Source of the DNA: CAZEFK01 sp964511405
GTDB taxonomy: Bacteria > Pseudomonadota > Alphaproteobacteria > Elsterales > Elsteraceae
Reading direction: 5' to 3'
Assembly (NCBI GenBank): GCA_964511405.1
Contig: CAZEFK010000292.1
Span: 1 to 7,284 of the forward strand
DNA: 7,284 nt
The position numbers and the translations under genes are program-made. Each line of letters begins with the position of its first letter. Positions within the stretch are counted from its first letter, which is position 1. Below, piece by piece: positions 1 to 6,709 of this stretch. A model generated the notes under the pieces. It ran no database searches. It was not told the DNA's origin and saw nothing but the letters and a program-made list of their open reading frames with translations.

Positions 1-23
1 TCCGCCGTCTTGCAACCGCATGA

Positions 24-584
24 CGCCGAATCAAAACTTTTGAGTCAGGCTCTTACGCCGACCAGACTCAGGGTGTCGAATTCAAATGCCCTCAACCCGG
101 CACGCGTATCAGGACCGGCGGCAACGAAGCGACGTTCGGTAACCAGGACGGGTTCTATCGCAGCTACACGCTGAATAGCGCCCCTCACGCCTTATTTGGC
201 GCTCTTGTCTTCAATGCACCGCGCGAGTGGAGTGATCTCGGCGCAAAAAATAGTGCCGCGATCGCGAAACTCTGGCCGCTGAAGCCTGGCAACACCGCCG
301 AGTTCGACACATCAGGAAACTCGACTGGCGGCCGCAGCGGGGTTTGGCGATACACCTATACGGTCGGCAATACCCAGATGGTCGAGACAAAGGCCGGAAA
401 ATTCGAGGCGGTGTTGATCTCGCTGGTGTACAAAGGCGTTGTCGGCAATATCTTTGAGCAGCGCCGACGCTGGTACTATGCGCCGAAGCTTGGGATGGTC
501 GTAAAATTCGAGGTCGACCACATCACCGGCTACGACCCCAACGTGAAGAGCTGGGAACTCACCCAATACGTGCCGCCGCAGTGA
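24..584 (+). CDS. C-terminal part of an unrecognised protein, 5' end broken or unresolved
   Basis: Reading frame 3 is open from just after a TGA at 21-23 to a TGA at 582-584 (186 codons) and reads like real protein throughout, for example a stretch KCPQPGTRIRTGG near its start and RRRWYYAPKLGMVVKFEV near its end. The only ATG is at 378, which would leave 68 residues and discard clearly protein-like sequence upstream; there is no ATG or GTG in frame between 24 and 378. So either the true N-terminus lies left of the window and is joined by a frameshift (frame 1 is open from 1 to 171), or the TGA at 21-23 is a real nonsense mutation. The ending, with an aromatic WYYAP..G.VVK pattern, resembles the last strands of beta-rich secreted proteins of the DUF3108-like kind, but I do not recognise the family. 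Function unknown. It converges on the toxin gene at 636-1052. Confidence 0.55.
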   Translation, partial: RRIKTFESGSYADQTQGVEFKCPQPGTRIRTGGNEATFGNQDGFYRSYTLNSAPHALFGALVFNAPREWSDLGAKNSAAIAKLWPLKPGNTAEFDTSGNSTGGRSGVWRYTYTVGNTQMVETKAGKFEAVLISLVYKGVVGNIFEQRRRWYYAPKLGMVVKFEVDHITGYDPNVKSWELTQYVPPQ

Positions 585-605
585 GCGGATTCTATCGCCC
601 GGCGA

Positions 606-634
606 CGCGATGACCTCATAGGTCACCGATCGCG
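606..634. terminator. Hairpin between convergent genes, possible bidirectional terminator
   Basis: The gap between the two convergent stop codons holds a hairpin: CGCGAT (606-611) pairs with ATCGCG (629-634), and inside it GACCT (612-616) pairs with AGGTC (620-624) around a CAT loop, with a 4-nt bulge on the right side. There is no T-tract, so intrinsic termination is only a guess from position and structure. Confidence 0.35.
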
Positions 635-635
635 G

Positions 636-1052
636 CTACTGTGCTTTGAACGGATTGAGCACGGTCGCGCCCAGGCCACCGACATCGCGGTCGTTGCGCG
701 TTACCAGCGTCAGGCCATTGGTCACCGCGGTCGCGGCGAGGAGGCCATCGACGACCGGGATAGGTCGAATGGCGCTCATGCGTCCCCATTGGTCGGCGAC
801 GGCGTTGTCGATGCCAAGCACGCGCCCCTCGAATGCCGCCTCGACCTCTCGCAACCAGCGTTCGAGCGCGGCCGCCTTGTCGACAGCGCGCGGGCGCGCA
901 AGTTCAACGCCCTTTCGGATCTCGCCAAGAACCAGTGTGCTCAGGAAGAGGTCTTCGTCCGCGATCGAAGCGTACCATGCCGACACCTGCGGATCGCACC
1001 GGGCCCCCTTCCGAATTTCGGAAATGATGTTGGTATCGATCAGATAGCTCAC
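636..1052 (-). CDS. vapC: Type II toxin, VapC/FitB-like PIN-domain ribonuclease
   Basis: A 138-residue PIN-domain protein, the usual VapC length. PIN toxins are Mg-dependent endoribonucleases that cleave RNA (tRNA or rRNA in studied cases) when released from the antitoxin. The acidic active-site residues are all visible: D6 in YLIDTNIISE, E44 in LVLGEIRKG, D102 in PVVDGLLAATA, and D121/D123 in VTRNDRDVGG. The PVVDGLLAATA and TRNDRDV segments are typical of the FitB-like branch. The start codon is GTG (complement of 1050-1052), overlapping the antitoxin stop as GTGA, so the two genes are translationally coupled. No residue needed for catalysis appears to be missing, so the toxin is probably functional. 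The RNA target cannot be told from sequence. Confidence 0.9.
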   Translation of the reverse strand: MSYLIDTNIISEIRKGARCDPQVSAWYASIADEDLFLSTLVLGEIRKGVELARPRAVDKAAALERWLREVEAAFEGRVLGIDNAVADQWGRMSAIRPIPVVDGLLAATAVTNGLTLVTRNDRDVGGLGATVLNPFKAQ

Positions 1053-1333
1053 AGATCGACGGGCCGACCAAAATCGCGGCTGCGGTCGAGGTCAATTCCG
1101 TCAAGCGGCGCGGATGCCAACAGCGCTTTCAAGCCCACCTTGGGCGGTTCGGCAAAACGCTGCCGAAGCAGCTTGCGTGCCTCAGCCTGGCGGGACGGAT
1201 CGGACAAGGCAGAGGCAACATGGCGGATCAGGCTCGCGTCTTCCTTACGGACATTGACCTCGACCCGGACGAAGCCCTGGCGTTCTTTGCGCGCGCGGTG
1301 CGCAGCGACAGAGGATTTCGGCTTGCCGGTCAT
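1049..1333 (-). CDS. Antitoxin partner of the VapC toxin, ribbon-helix-helix-like
   Basis: A small basic-then-acidic protein of 94 residues directly upstream of and overlapping the toxin. Residues 22-43 (VRVEVNVRKEDASLIRHVAS) look like the beta strand and first helix of a ribbon-helix-helix DNA-binding unit. The C-terminal tail, PLDGIDLDRSRDFGRPVDL (residues 76-94), matches the style of antitoxin tails that dock into PIN toxins. I chose the ATG at 1331-1333 because AGGAGG lies 4 nt in front of it. An in-frame ATG at 1355-1357 would add eight residues, but it has no ribosome binding site and sits inside the palindromic operator and candidate -10 box. Expected role: neutralise the toxin and, with it, repress the operon. 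The exact antitoxin family is not certain. Confidence 0.82.
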   Translation of the reverse strand: MTGKPKSSVAAHRARKERQGFVRVEVNVRKEDASLIRHVASALSDPSRQAEARKLLRQRFAEPPKVGLKALLASAPLDGIDLDRSRDFGRPVDL

Positions 1334-1343
1334 GCGCCCTCCT

Positions 1344-1367
1344 GTTTCCGGAAACATTACCGGAAAT
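1344..1367. promoter_or_regulatory. Paired CCGG-centred palindromes, likely toxin-antitoxin operator
   Basis: Two 12-bp palindromes abut exactly: GTTTCCGGAAAC (1344-1355, perfect) and ATTACCGGAAAT (1356-1367, one mismatched base pair). Their centres are 12 bp apart, roughly one helical turn, as expected for two antitoxin dimers binding side by side. They lie 11 nt upstream of the chosen antitoxin start and overlap a candidate -10 box, fitting autorepression by the antitoxin or the toxin-antitoxin complex. Binding is inferred from position and symmetry. Confidence 0.6.
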
Positions 1368-1382
1368 GACGGGCCGGCGCAA
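1354..1382 (-). promoter_or_regulatory. Candidate promoter of the toxin-antitoxin operon
   Basis: On the minus strand TTGCGC (1377-1382) is followed after 17 bp by TAATGT (1354-1359). The -35 keeps the TTG core and the spacing is ideal, but the -10 matches the sigma-70 consensus only in part. The predicted transcript start falls between this box and the antitoxin ATG at 1333. Overlap with the palindromes supports the assignment; the match alone is weak. Confidence 0.35.
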
Positions 1383-1396
1383 CCAGCCTGTCCCTC

Positions 1397-2410
1397 CTAC
1401 GCGAACGTGAGCTGGACCTTGCAGCACTCGGTCGGCCGGTGGGCGAAGACGTCGAAGGCGATCTCGAAGTCCCGGAGGTCGAACCGATGCGTGATCAGCC
1501 GTTCGGGGCACAGCCGCCCGGCGGCGAACCACGCGACGACCTGGCCGAACTTCCGGTTGTTGAGCCGGGACGCGTGGATCGACAGCTCCTTCGCCGTGAC
1601 CGGCTGCTGCACGATGGTGCTGGGCTCGGACGAGAAGCCCATGAGGCCGATGCGCGCGGCCGGCGCGGCGACCTGGATGGCCTCGGCCAGGATGGCGGGA
1701 TGGCCGGCGGCGTCGATGATCAGGGTCGGCCGCAGGCCGGCGGCGGCCAGCGCCTCGGGCACCGGCTCGCGGCCGCCGTGGATCGCACGGTCGGCGCCGT
1801 TGGCCCGGGCTGCCGCCAGCCGCTCGTCGAGGCGGTCCACGATCGTCAGGTCACGAACGCCATAGACGCCCTTCAGCACCTGGACCACGGTCAGGCCGAT
1901 CGGCCCGGCGCCATAGACCAGGGCCACGTCGTCGGCGCTGGCGCCGGTGTGCCCGGTGATGTTGGCGGCGACCGAGAACGGCTCGACCAGCGGCGCCTGG
2001 TCGTCGGACACGGTATCCGGCAGCGGCACGGCATTGGCGGCGGGCACGCAGCAGAACTCGGCGAAGCCGCCGTCGCGGTGAACGCCCAGCACCTGCAACT
2101 CGGCGCAGACATTGGGCCGGCCGACCGAGCAGGGATAGCAGCGGCCGCAGCTGATCACCGGGTCGACCACCACGCGGGTGCCGGCTTCAAGCGCCACATC
2201 AGTGCCCACGGCATCGACGCGGCCGAAGAACTCATGGCCGATCACCCGGGGATAGCGGGCGAAGGGGTTGCTGCCGTGCAGGATGTGCAGGTCGGACCCG
2301 CACAGGCCGGCCCGCGCCACCCGGATCCGCACCTCGCCCGGCGCGGGCTCCGGCATGGCCTGCTCCCGGATCCCCAGGATGCCCGGCCGTTCCACCACGA
2401 GGCTCTTCAT
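1397..2410 (-). CDS. rspB: RspB-like zinc-dependent medium-chain dehydrogenase
   Basis: A 337-residue MDR alcohol dehydrogenase, full length. Catalytic zinc ligands are visible as C37 (GLCGSDLH), H59-E60 (IGHEFFG) and E143 (LVEPF). The structural zinc site is C88, C91, C94 and C102 (SCGRCYPCSVGRPNVC). The Rossmann nucleotide-binding motif is GAGPIG at 167-172. Several stretches, including NPFARYPRVIGHEFFG, LVYGAGPIGL.VVQVLKGVY and AARIGLMGFSSEPS, closely follow what I recall of E. coli RspB, whose family has been linked to NAD-dependent oxidation of L-gulonate to D-fructuronate; related enzymes act on L-galactonate, L-idonate and other polyols, so the substrate is not fixed. The ATG at 2408-2410 has GGAG 8 nt upstream. 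The gene is transcribed away from a TRAP transporter operon, which probably supplies its substrate. Confidence 0.9.
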   Translation of the reverse strand: MKSLVVERPGILGIREQAMPEPAPGEVRIRVARAGLCGSDLHILHGSNPFARYPRVIGHEFFGRVDAVGTDVALEAGTRVVVDPVISCGRCYPCSVGRPNVCAELQVLGVHRDGGFAEFCCVPAANAVPLPDTVSDDQAPLVEPFSVAANITGHTGASADDVALVYGAGPIGLTVVQVLKGVYGVRDLTIVDRLDERLAAARANGADRAIHGGREPVPEALAAAGLRPTLIIDAAGHPAILAEAIQVAAPAARIGLMGFSSEPSTIVQQPVTAKELSIHASRLNNRKFGQVVAWFAAGRLCPERLITHRFDLRDFEIAFDVFAHRPTECCKVQLTFA

Positions 2411-2460
2411 TCCGGTCTCTCCCGAGGGTTGGCACGGGGACGATAGCGGGCGCAGAAGTG

Positions 2461-2510
2461 GGATACAAGATACGCGTTTAAAGGCTGTCCCACCTTGTCA
2501 TCTTGTATCC
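2461..2510. promoter_or_regulatory. Inverted repeat in the divergent promoter region, likely GntR operator
   Basis: GGATACAAGAT (2461-2471) and ATCTTGTATCC (2500-2510) are perfect 11-bp inverted copies, with 28 bp between them and centres 39 bp apart. The TTGTA/TACAA core is typical of operators of FadR-type GntR regulators. The right arm continues as an imperfect palindrome, ATCTTGTATCCTAGAT (2500-2515, 12 of 16 positions paired). The repeat lies between the dehydrogenase gene and the transporter operon, 3' end of which encodes a GntR/FCD protein, so that protein is the natural ligand. I could not place convincing -35/-10 boxes for either direction in the 157-bp gap. Confidence 0.65.
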
Positions 2511-2567
2511 TAGATGCTACCACTACGCGGCTCGTGAATGCACGATTGGGCAAGGGAGGGATCAGCG

Positions 2568-3578
2568 ATGGGCATTTCCCGGCGGACATTCGGCACGTCG
2601 ATGCTGGCGGGCGCGCTGGCGGCCGGCCTGCCGGCGGTGCGCGCTTCGGCGGCCAAGGCCAAGTACCGGCTGCGCTACGGCACCGCCTTCCCGAACAGCC
2701 ATCCCGGCGCCAAGCGGATCATGGACGCGGCCGCGGCGATCGGGACGGCGACCGCAGGCTTGGTCGAGCTGCAGGTGTTCCCCAGCAGCCAGCTGGGCAG
2801 CGAGGCCGACATGTTCTCGCAGACCCGCACCGGCGCGCTCGACTTCATGTCGACCTCGGGCGTCAACCAGACCGTGGTGCCGGTCGGCGGCATCAACGCC
2901 GTGGCCTTTGCCTTCGAGAGCTACGAGCAGGTCTGGGCGGCCATGGACGGCAAGCTGGGCGACCATGTCCGCCAGGCCTTCGGCAAGGCCGGGCTGCAGG
3001 TCATGCCCAAATGCCTGGACAACGGCTACCGCAACATCACCTCGTCGGCCAAGCCGGTGGCCGCCCCCGACGACCTCAAGGGCTTCAAGATCCGCGTCCC
3101 GGGCAACCCGCTGTGGGTGACGCTGTTCAAGACCCTGGGCGCCGCCCCGACCCCGATCGACTTCGGCGAGCTCTACGCCGCCCTGCAGACCCACATCGTC
3201 GACGGCGAGGAAAACCCGCTGGCCCTGATCCAGAGCGCCAAGCTCTACGAAGTGCAGAAATACATCGCGCTGACCGGCCACATCTGGGACGGCCATCACA
3301 TCTTCGCCAATGGCGAGCGCTGGGCGGGGCTGCCCGGCGACGCCCAGGCCGCCATCACCAAGGCCCTGACCCAAGCGGCCGAGCTGGAGCGCCAGGACAT
3401 CCAGGGCTTCAACGACCAGGCCGCGGCCGAGATGGCCAAAGCGGGCGTCGTGATCAGCAAGGTCGACACCAAGCCGTTCCGCGACGCGCTGCGCGCCGGC
3501 GGCTATTACGGCGACTGGAAGGCGAAGTTCGGCCCCGACGCCTGGGGCCTCCTGGAGGCCTACGCCGGGCCGCTGTAA
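2568..3578 (+). CDS. dctP: TRAP transporter solute-binding protein, DctP family, Tat-like signal
   Basis: A 336-residue periplasmic binding protein of a tripartite ATP-independent periplasmic transporter. The N-terminus (residues 3-28) has a twin-arginine style signal: SRRTF followed by a hydrophobic stretch MLAGALAAGLPAV and an ASA cleavage site near residue 28. The DctP signature is present: DLKGFKIRVPGNPLWV, in which R176 is the expected arginine that clamps the substrate carboxylate, then FGELYAALQTHIVDGEENPL (about 199-218). It should therefore bind an organic or sugar acid. I preferred the ATG at 2568 because GGAG/GGGAGGG lies about 9 nt upstream and the signal peptide begins right after it; an ATG at 2538 would put ten extra residues before the signal. 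It is followed after 19 bp by the fused permease gene. Confidence 0.93.
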   Translation: MGISRRTFGTSMLAGALAAGLPAVRASAAKAKYRLRYGTAFPNSHPGAKRIMDAAAAIGTATAGLVELQVFPSSQLGSEADMFSQTRTGALDFMSTSGVNQTVVPVGGINAVAFAFESYEQVWAAMDGKLGDHVRQAFGKAGLQVMPKCLDNGYRNITSSAKPVAAPDDLKGFKIRVPGNPLWVTLFKTLGAAPTPIDFGELYAALQTHIVDGEENPLALIQSAKLYEVQKYIALTGHIWDGHHIFANGERWAGLPGDAQAAITKALTQAAELERQDIQGFNDQAAAEMAKAGVVISKVDTKPFRDALRAGGYYGDWKAKFGPDAWGLLEAYAGPL

Positions 3579-3597
3579 GCGGCCGAGGGACGCGCCG

Positions 3598-5454
3598 ATG
3601 GACCTTGCGACCGTGCCGCTCGACGCCCATCCCGGCCTGTTCGCCCGCTTCGACCGGCTGGTCGGCCGCACGGTCGAGGCGACGGCGGCGGCGCTGGTGG
3701 TGGCCGAGGCCGGCCTGCTCGGCTGGGCGACCACCGCCCGCTATGTCTTCGACCAGCCGTTGACCTGGTCCGACGAGCTGGCGACCCTGCTGTTCGTCTG
3801 GCTGTCGATGCTGGGATCGGTGGTGGCGCTGCGCCGCGGCGAGCACATGCGCCTGACCACCTTCGTGCGCGCCATGCCGCCGGCCTGGCGGGCGCGCGCT
3901 GACGCCTTCGGGCTGGTGCTGGTGTCGGCGGTGCTGGCGGCCCTGGTGCCGCCCAGCCTTCACCATGTCCAGACCCACGCGGCCGGCGCCACCCCGGTGC
4001 TGGAGATCAGCGAGGCCTGGCGCGAGGCGGCGCTGCCGGCGGGCATCGCGCTCATGCTGCTGACCGCGGTCGACCGGCTGGCGCAGCAGGCGAGCCTGCG
4101 GCAGGCCGCAGGCGCCCTGGCGGTGATGGCGGCCGTGGCCGGCGGGCTCTATCTGGCGATGCCGGTGCTCGACGACCTCGACACCTACAACCTGCTGATC
4201 TTCTTTCTGGGCCTGCTCGGCGTCTGCATGGTCGTCGGCATGCCGATCGCCCTGTCCTTCGTGCTGGCGACGGCGGCCTATCTGCACGTCACCACCACGA
4301 TCCCGCTGTCGATCGTGCCGGCGCGCATGAGCGAGGGCATGTCGAACCTGGTGCTGCTGGCGGTGCCGATGTTCGTGCTGCTGGGCGCGCTGATCGAGCT
4401 GGCCGGCTTGGCGCGCGCCATGATCGCCTTCCTGGTGGCGCTGGTCGGTCATCTCCGCGGCGGCCTGCAATATGTGCTGCTGGGGGCGATGTACCTCGTC
4501 TCCGGCATCTCGGGCGCCAAGGCCGCCGACATGGCGGCGATCGCGCCGGCCCTGTTCCCGGAGATGCGCAAACGCGGCAGCCGTCCCGGCGACCTGGTCT
4601 CGCTGCTCTCGGCCTCGGCGGTGATGTCCGAGACCATCCCGCCCTCGATCGTGCTGATCACCGTGGGCTCGGTCACCGGCGTCTCGATCGCCGCCCTGTT
4701 CACCGGCGGTCTGCTGCCCGCGGTGGTGGGCATGGTCGCGCTGGCCGCCGTGGTGTTCGCGCAGACCCGGCGCGAGGACATGAGCACGGCCCGGCACGCG
4801 GACTGGCCGACCCGGCTCAAGCTGCTCGTCGTCGCCCTGCCCGGGCTGGGGCTGCCGGTGGTGATCCGCACCGCGGTCGTCGAGGGTGTCGCGACCGCCA
4901 CCGAGGTCGCGACCATCGGCGTCATCTACACGGTGCTGGTCGGCTGCCTGGTCTATCGCCGGTTCGACTGGCCCCGGGTCTATCCGATCCTGGTCGACAC
5001 CGCGTCCTTATCAGGCGCCATCCTGCTGGTGGTGGGGGCTGCAACCGCCATGGCCTGGGCGCTGACGCAATCCGGGTTCTCGCAGCAGCTGGTGGCGGCG
5101 ATGGCGGCCATGCCCGGCGGGCGCTGGGGGTTCCTGGCAGTGTCGGCGCTGGCCTTCGTGGTGCTGGGCAGCGTGCTGGAGGGCATTCCGGCGATCGTGC
5201 TGTTCGGCCCGCTGCTGTTCCCGATCGCGCGCCTGATGCACGTCAACCCGGTGCACTACGCCATCGTCGCCGTATTCGCGATGGGCCTGGGGCTGTTCAC
5301 CCCGCCCTTCGGCGTCGGCTTCTATCTGGCCTGCGCGATCGGGCGGGCGTCGCCCGACGACGCGATCCGCCATGTCTGGCCGCATCTTGGCGCCCTGGTG
5401 GTGGCGCTGGCCCTGATCATCGCCATCCCCTGGATCTCGATCGGGTTCCTGTAG
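3598..5454 (+). CDS. dctQM: TRAP transporter fused small and large permease subunits (DctQ-DctM)
   Basis: A 618-residue integral membrane protein joining the two membrane subunits of a TRAP transporter. Residues 1 to about 165 form the DctQ part with four hydrophobic helices, including the segment WSDELATLLFVWLSMLGSVVALRRGEH. A hydrophobic linker helix at about 170-193 follows, as known in fused QM proteins such as HiSiaQM, where it keeps both halves in the right orientation. The DctM part runs from about 197 to 618 and carries family landmarks: GMPIALSF, SGISGAKAADMAAIAP (about 302-317), ETIPPSIVLI (345-354) and GLFTPPFGVGFYLACAI (565-581). It would use the sodium or proton gradient to take substrate from the binding protein into the cytoplasm. 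The ATG at 3598 has GAGG about 9 nt upstream. The next gene begins 1 nt after its stop. Confidence 0.94.
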   Translation: MDLATVPLDAHPGLFARFDRLVGRTVEATAAALVVAEAGLLGWATTARYVFDQPLTWSDELATLLFVWLSMLGSVVALRRGEHMRLTTFVRAMPPAWRARADAFGLVLVSAVLAALVPPSLHHVQTHAAGATPVLEISEAWREAALPAGIALMLLTAVDRLAQQASLRQAAGALAVMAAVAGGLYLAMPVLDDLDTYNLLIFFLGLLGVCMVVGMPIALSFVLATAAYLHVTTTIPLSIVPARMSEGMSNLVLLAVPMFVLLGALIELAGLARAMIAFLVALVGHLRGGLQYVLLGAMYLVSGISGAKAADMAAIAPALFPEMRKRGSRPGDLVSLLSASAVMSETIPPSIVLITVGSVTGVSIAALFTGGLLPAVVGMVALAAVVFAQTRREDMSTARHADWPTRLKLLVVALPGLGLPVVIRTAVVEGVATATEVATIGVIYTVLVGCLVYRRFDWPRVYPILVDTASLSGAILLVVGAATAMAWALTQSGFSQQLVAAMAAMPGGRWGFLAVSALAFVVLGSVLEGIPAIVLFGPLLFPIARLMHVNPVHYAIVAVFAMGLGLFTPPFGVGFYLACAIGRASPDDAIRHVWPHLGALVVALALIIAIPWISIGFL

Positions 5455-5455
5455 G

Positions 5456-6196
5456 ATGGATGGCGGCGTACGAGGACGGAGCCGGCGGGTGGAGCAGCAG
5501 GACGGTGCCGGCGGGCGCCTGGCCGACCAGGTCTATGAGCGGCTGCTGGACGACATCGTCCGCGGCGCGCTGCCGCCCGGCACGCCGCTGGCCGAGCTGG
5601 ACTTGTGCGAACGGCTGGGGGTCAGCCGCACGCCGGTGCGCGAAGCCCTGATCAAGCTCGCCGACATCGATTTGGTGCGCATCTACCCGCAGCGCGGCAG
5701 CTTCGTGGCGCCCCTGTCGTTCGAGGCCTTCCGCAACGCCCAGTTCATCCGCGAGCACATGGAATGCGCGCTGCTGGCCGAGGCCGTCCGCCATGTCGAC
5801 GCCACCGCGCTCCGCGAACTCACCCGGATCGTCGAGGCCCAGGCACAGGCCGGCTCGGCCGAAGGCTTCTACGAGCAGGACGAGGCCTTCCACGACGCCA
5901 TCGCCCGGCTCAGCGGCTATCCCGGCGTGTGGCCGGTGATCCGCCAGACCAAGATCCACTTCGACCGCGTCCGTCACCGCACCCTGGTGGTCGACGCGCC
6001 CCACATCCCGCTGCTGATCGAGCAGCACCGCGAGATCCTGGCGGGCCTGGCCGCCTGCAACGAGGGCCAGGCCGTCGCCGCCATGCGCCGCCACCTGCGC
6101 GAGGTCTTCCGCCGCGCCAACATCATCTTCACCCCCGAGGCGACGGCCGAGCCGGGCCCGGTGCGGCGGCGGCGCGCAAGCCTGGCCGAGCCATAG
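5456..6196 (+). CDS. GntR-family transcriptional regulator, FadR/FCD subfamily
   Basis: A 246-residue regulator. The winged helix-turn-helix spans about residues 22-87 (LADQVYERLLDDIVRGALPPG, then LCERLGVSRTPVREALIKL, then the wing RIYPQRGSFVAP). The FCD ligand domain follows, with its metal-binding set visible as D142 and H146 (QDEAFHDAI), H191 (EQHREIL) and H213 (MRRHLREV). Such domains bind a small carboxylate through the metal, so an acid imported by the adjacent transporter or its oxidation product is the likely effector. It is the last gene of the operon. The ATG at 5456 leaves 1 nt after the permease stop but has only a weak ribosome binding site; a GTG at 5489 (giving 235 residues) has GGAG 7 nt upstream and may be the true start. 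Likely target: the inverted repeat at 2461-2510. Confidence 0.9.
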   Translation: MDGGVRGRSRRVEQQDGAGGRLADQVYERLLDDIVRGALPPGTPLAELDLCERLGVSRTPVREALIKLADIDLVRIYPQRGSFVAPLSFEAFRNAQFIREHMECALLAEAVRHVDATALRELTRIVEAQAQAGSAEGFYEQDEAFHDAIARLSGYPGVWPVIRQTKIHFDRVRHRTLVVDAPHIPLLIEQHREILAGLAACNEGQAVAAMRRHLREVFRRANIIFTPEATAEPGPVRRRRASLAEP

Positions 6197-6204
6197 GCGT
6201 CATC

Positions 6205-6233
6205 GGCGCCACTGCTGGTCGAGCAGCTACGCC
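6205..6233. terminator. Hairpin at the convergent junction, possible bidirectional terminator
   Basis: GGCG (6205-6208) pairs with CGCC (6230-6233) and CTGCT (6212-6216) pairs with AGCAG (6222-6226), separated by a symmetric 3-nt internal loop and capped by GGTCG. It sits between the regulator stop (6196) and the stop of the minus-strand gene (6227-6229), and overlaps the end of the latter. No T-tract on either side, so only a modest candidate. Confidence 0.35.
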
Positions 6234-6667
6234 TCCACAAACCGGACATAGGGAATTCTGGTGGTCGCGCTATCCCAGATCAGATCGCTGGCCTTGCGCG
6301 TCAGATCGTAGATCTGATTCTGGTCCGGCTCGCCATCTCTGATCTTGAACATGATCCACACTGCCGGCGCGTCAGTGGCGTCGGTGTCGAACCTCAGTCC
6401 GGCATAGGCGACGCCAGCCGGCATCGGCAGACTGCGGATCAGGCCGTCGATCAGCCGATACTCGTCATCGGACACAACGCCCCTGACATAGGACATCCGG
6501 GCCCTCAAAGTGGTCGCGCCACGGCAATGATACACCCACGCGCCGGTCCTATCCCAGGCGTGCGGGGTAAGCTGGCTCACGTCCTGCCTGAGTTCGGCCG
6601 CGCCGACGATCCAGAATGCATCCGGACGCTGGACATCCGAACTAACGGATTGGCCCCCAGAGGCCAT
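6227..6667 (-). CDS. Unrecognised 146-residue protein
   Basis: An open frame of 146 codons with convincing protein character, especially over residues 55-146 (for example DDEYRLIDGLIRSLPMPAG, AVWIMFKIRDGE, TRKASDLIWDS). It has no signal peptide, membrane segment or catalytic motif I can name, and I do not recognise the family. The composition (balanced acidic and basic residues, several aromatics) suggests a small soluble cytoplasmic protein. Base composition is less GC-rich than the transporter operon, hinting at a different history. The ATG at 6665-6667 has only AGGA one nucleotide away as a poor ribosome binding site; the next in-frame ATG would be at residue 58 (MSYVRGVV), so the start is uncertain. 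The upstream region is a field of short repeats beginning about 45 bp before its start, which may have cut off its native promoter. Confidence 0.6.
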   Translation of the reverse strand: MASGGQSVSSDVQRPDAFWIVGAAELRQDVSQLTPHAWDRTGAWVYHCRGATTLRARMSYVRGVVSDDEYRLIDGLIRSLPMPAGVAYAGLRFDTDATDAPAVWIMFKIRDGEPDQNQIYDLTRKASDLIWDSATTRIPYVRFVEA

Positions 6668-6709
6668 GTCCTACAATGGCCGGGCCCAAAGCTGGCCGGA
6701 AATCCTGTG

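Noticed and set aside
789..1865. Long + strand frame opposite the toxin-antitoxin genes and the dehydrogenase
   Set aside because: It spans three unrelated minus-strand features, is rich in R, S and A and has no family signal, whereas the minus-strand genes have clear motifs.
2495..2523. TTGTCA as a -35 box for the transporter operon
   Set aside because: No acceptable -10 box at 16-18 bp; the bases there (TACCAC) do not match.
2562..3734. Long minus-strand frame opposite the binding-protein gene (also a similar one at 3454-4797)
   Set aside because: Typical GC-rich antisense shadows: low-complexity composition rich in G, R, H, Q and A, while the + strand frames match known transporter families.
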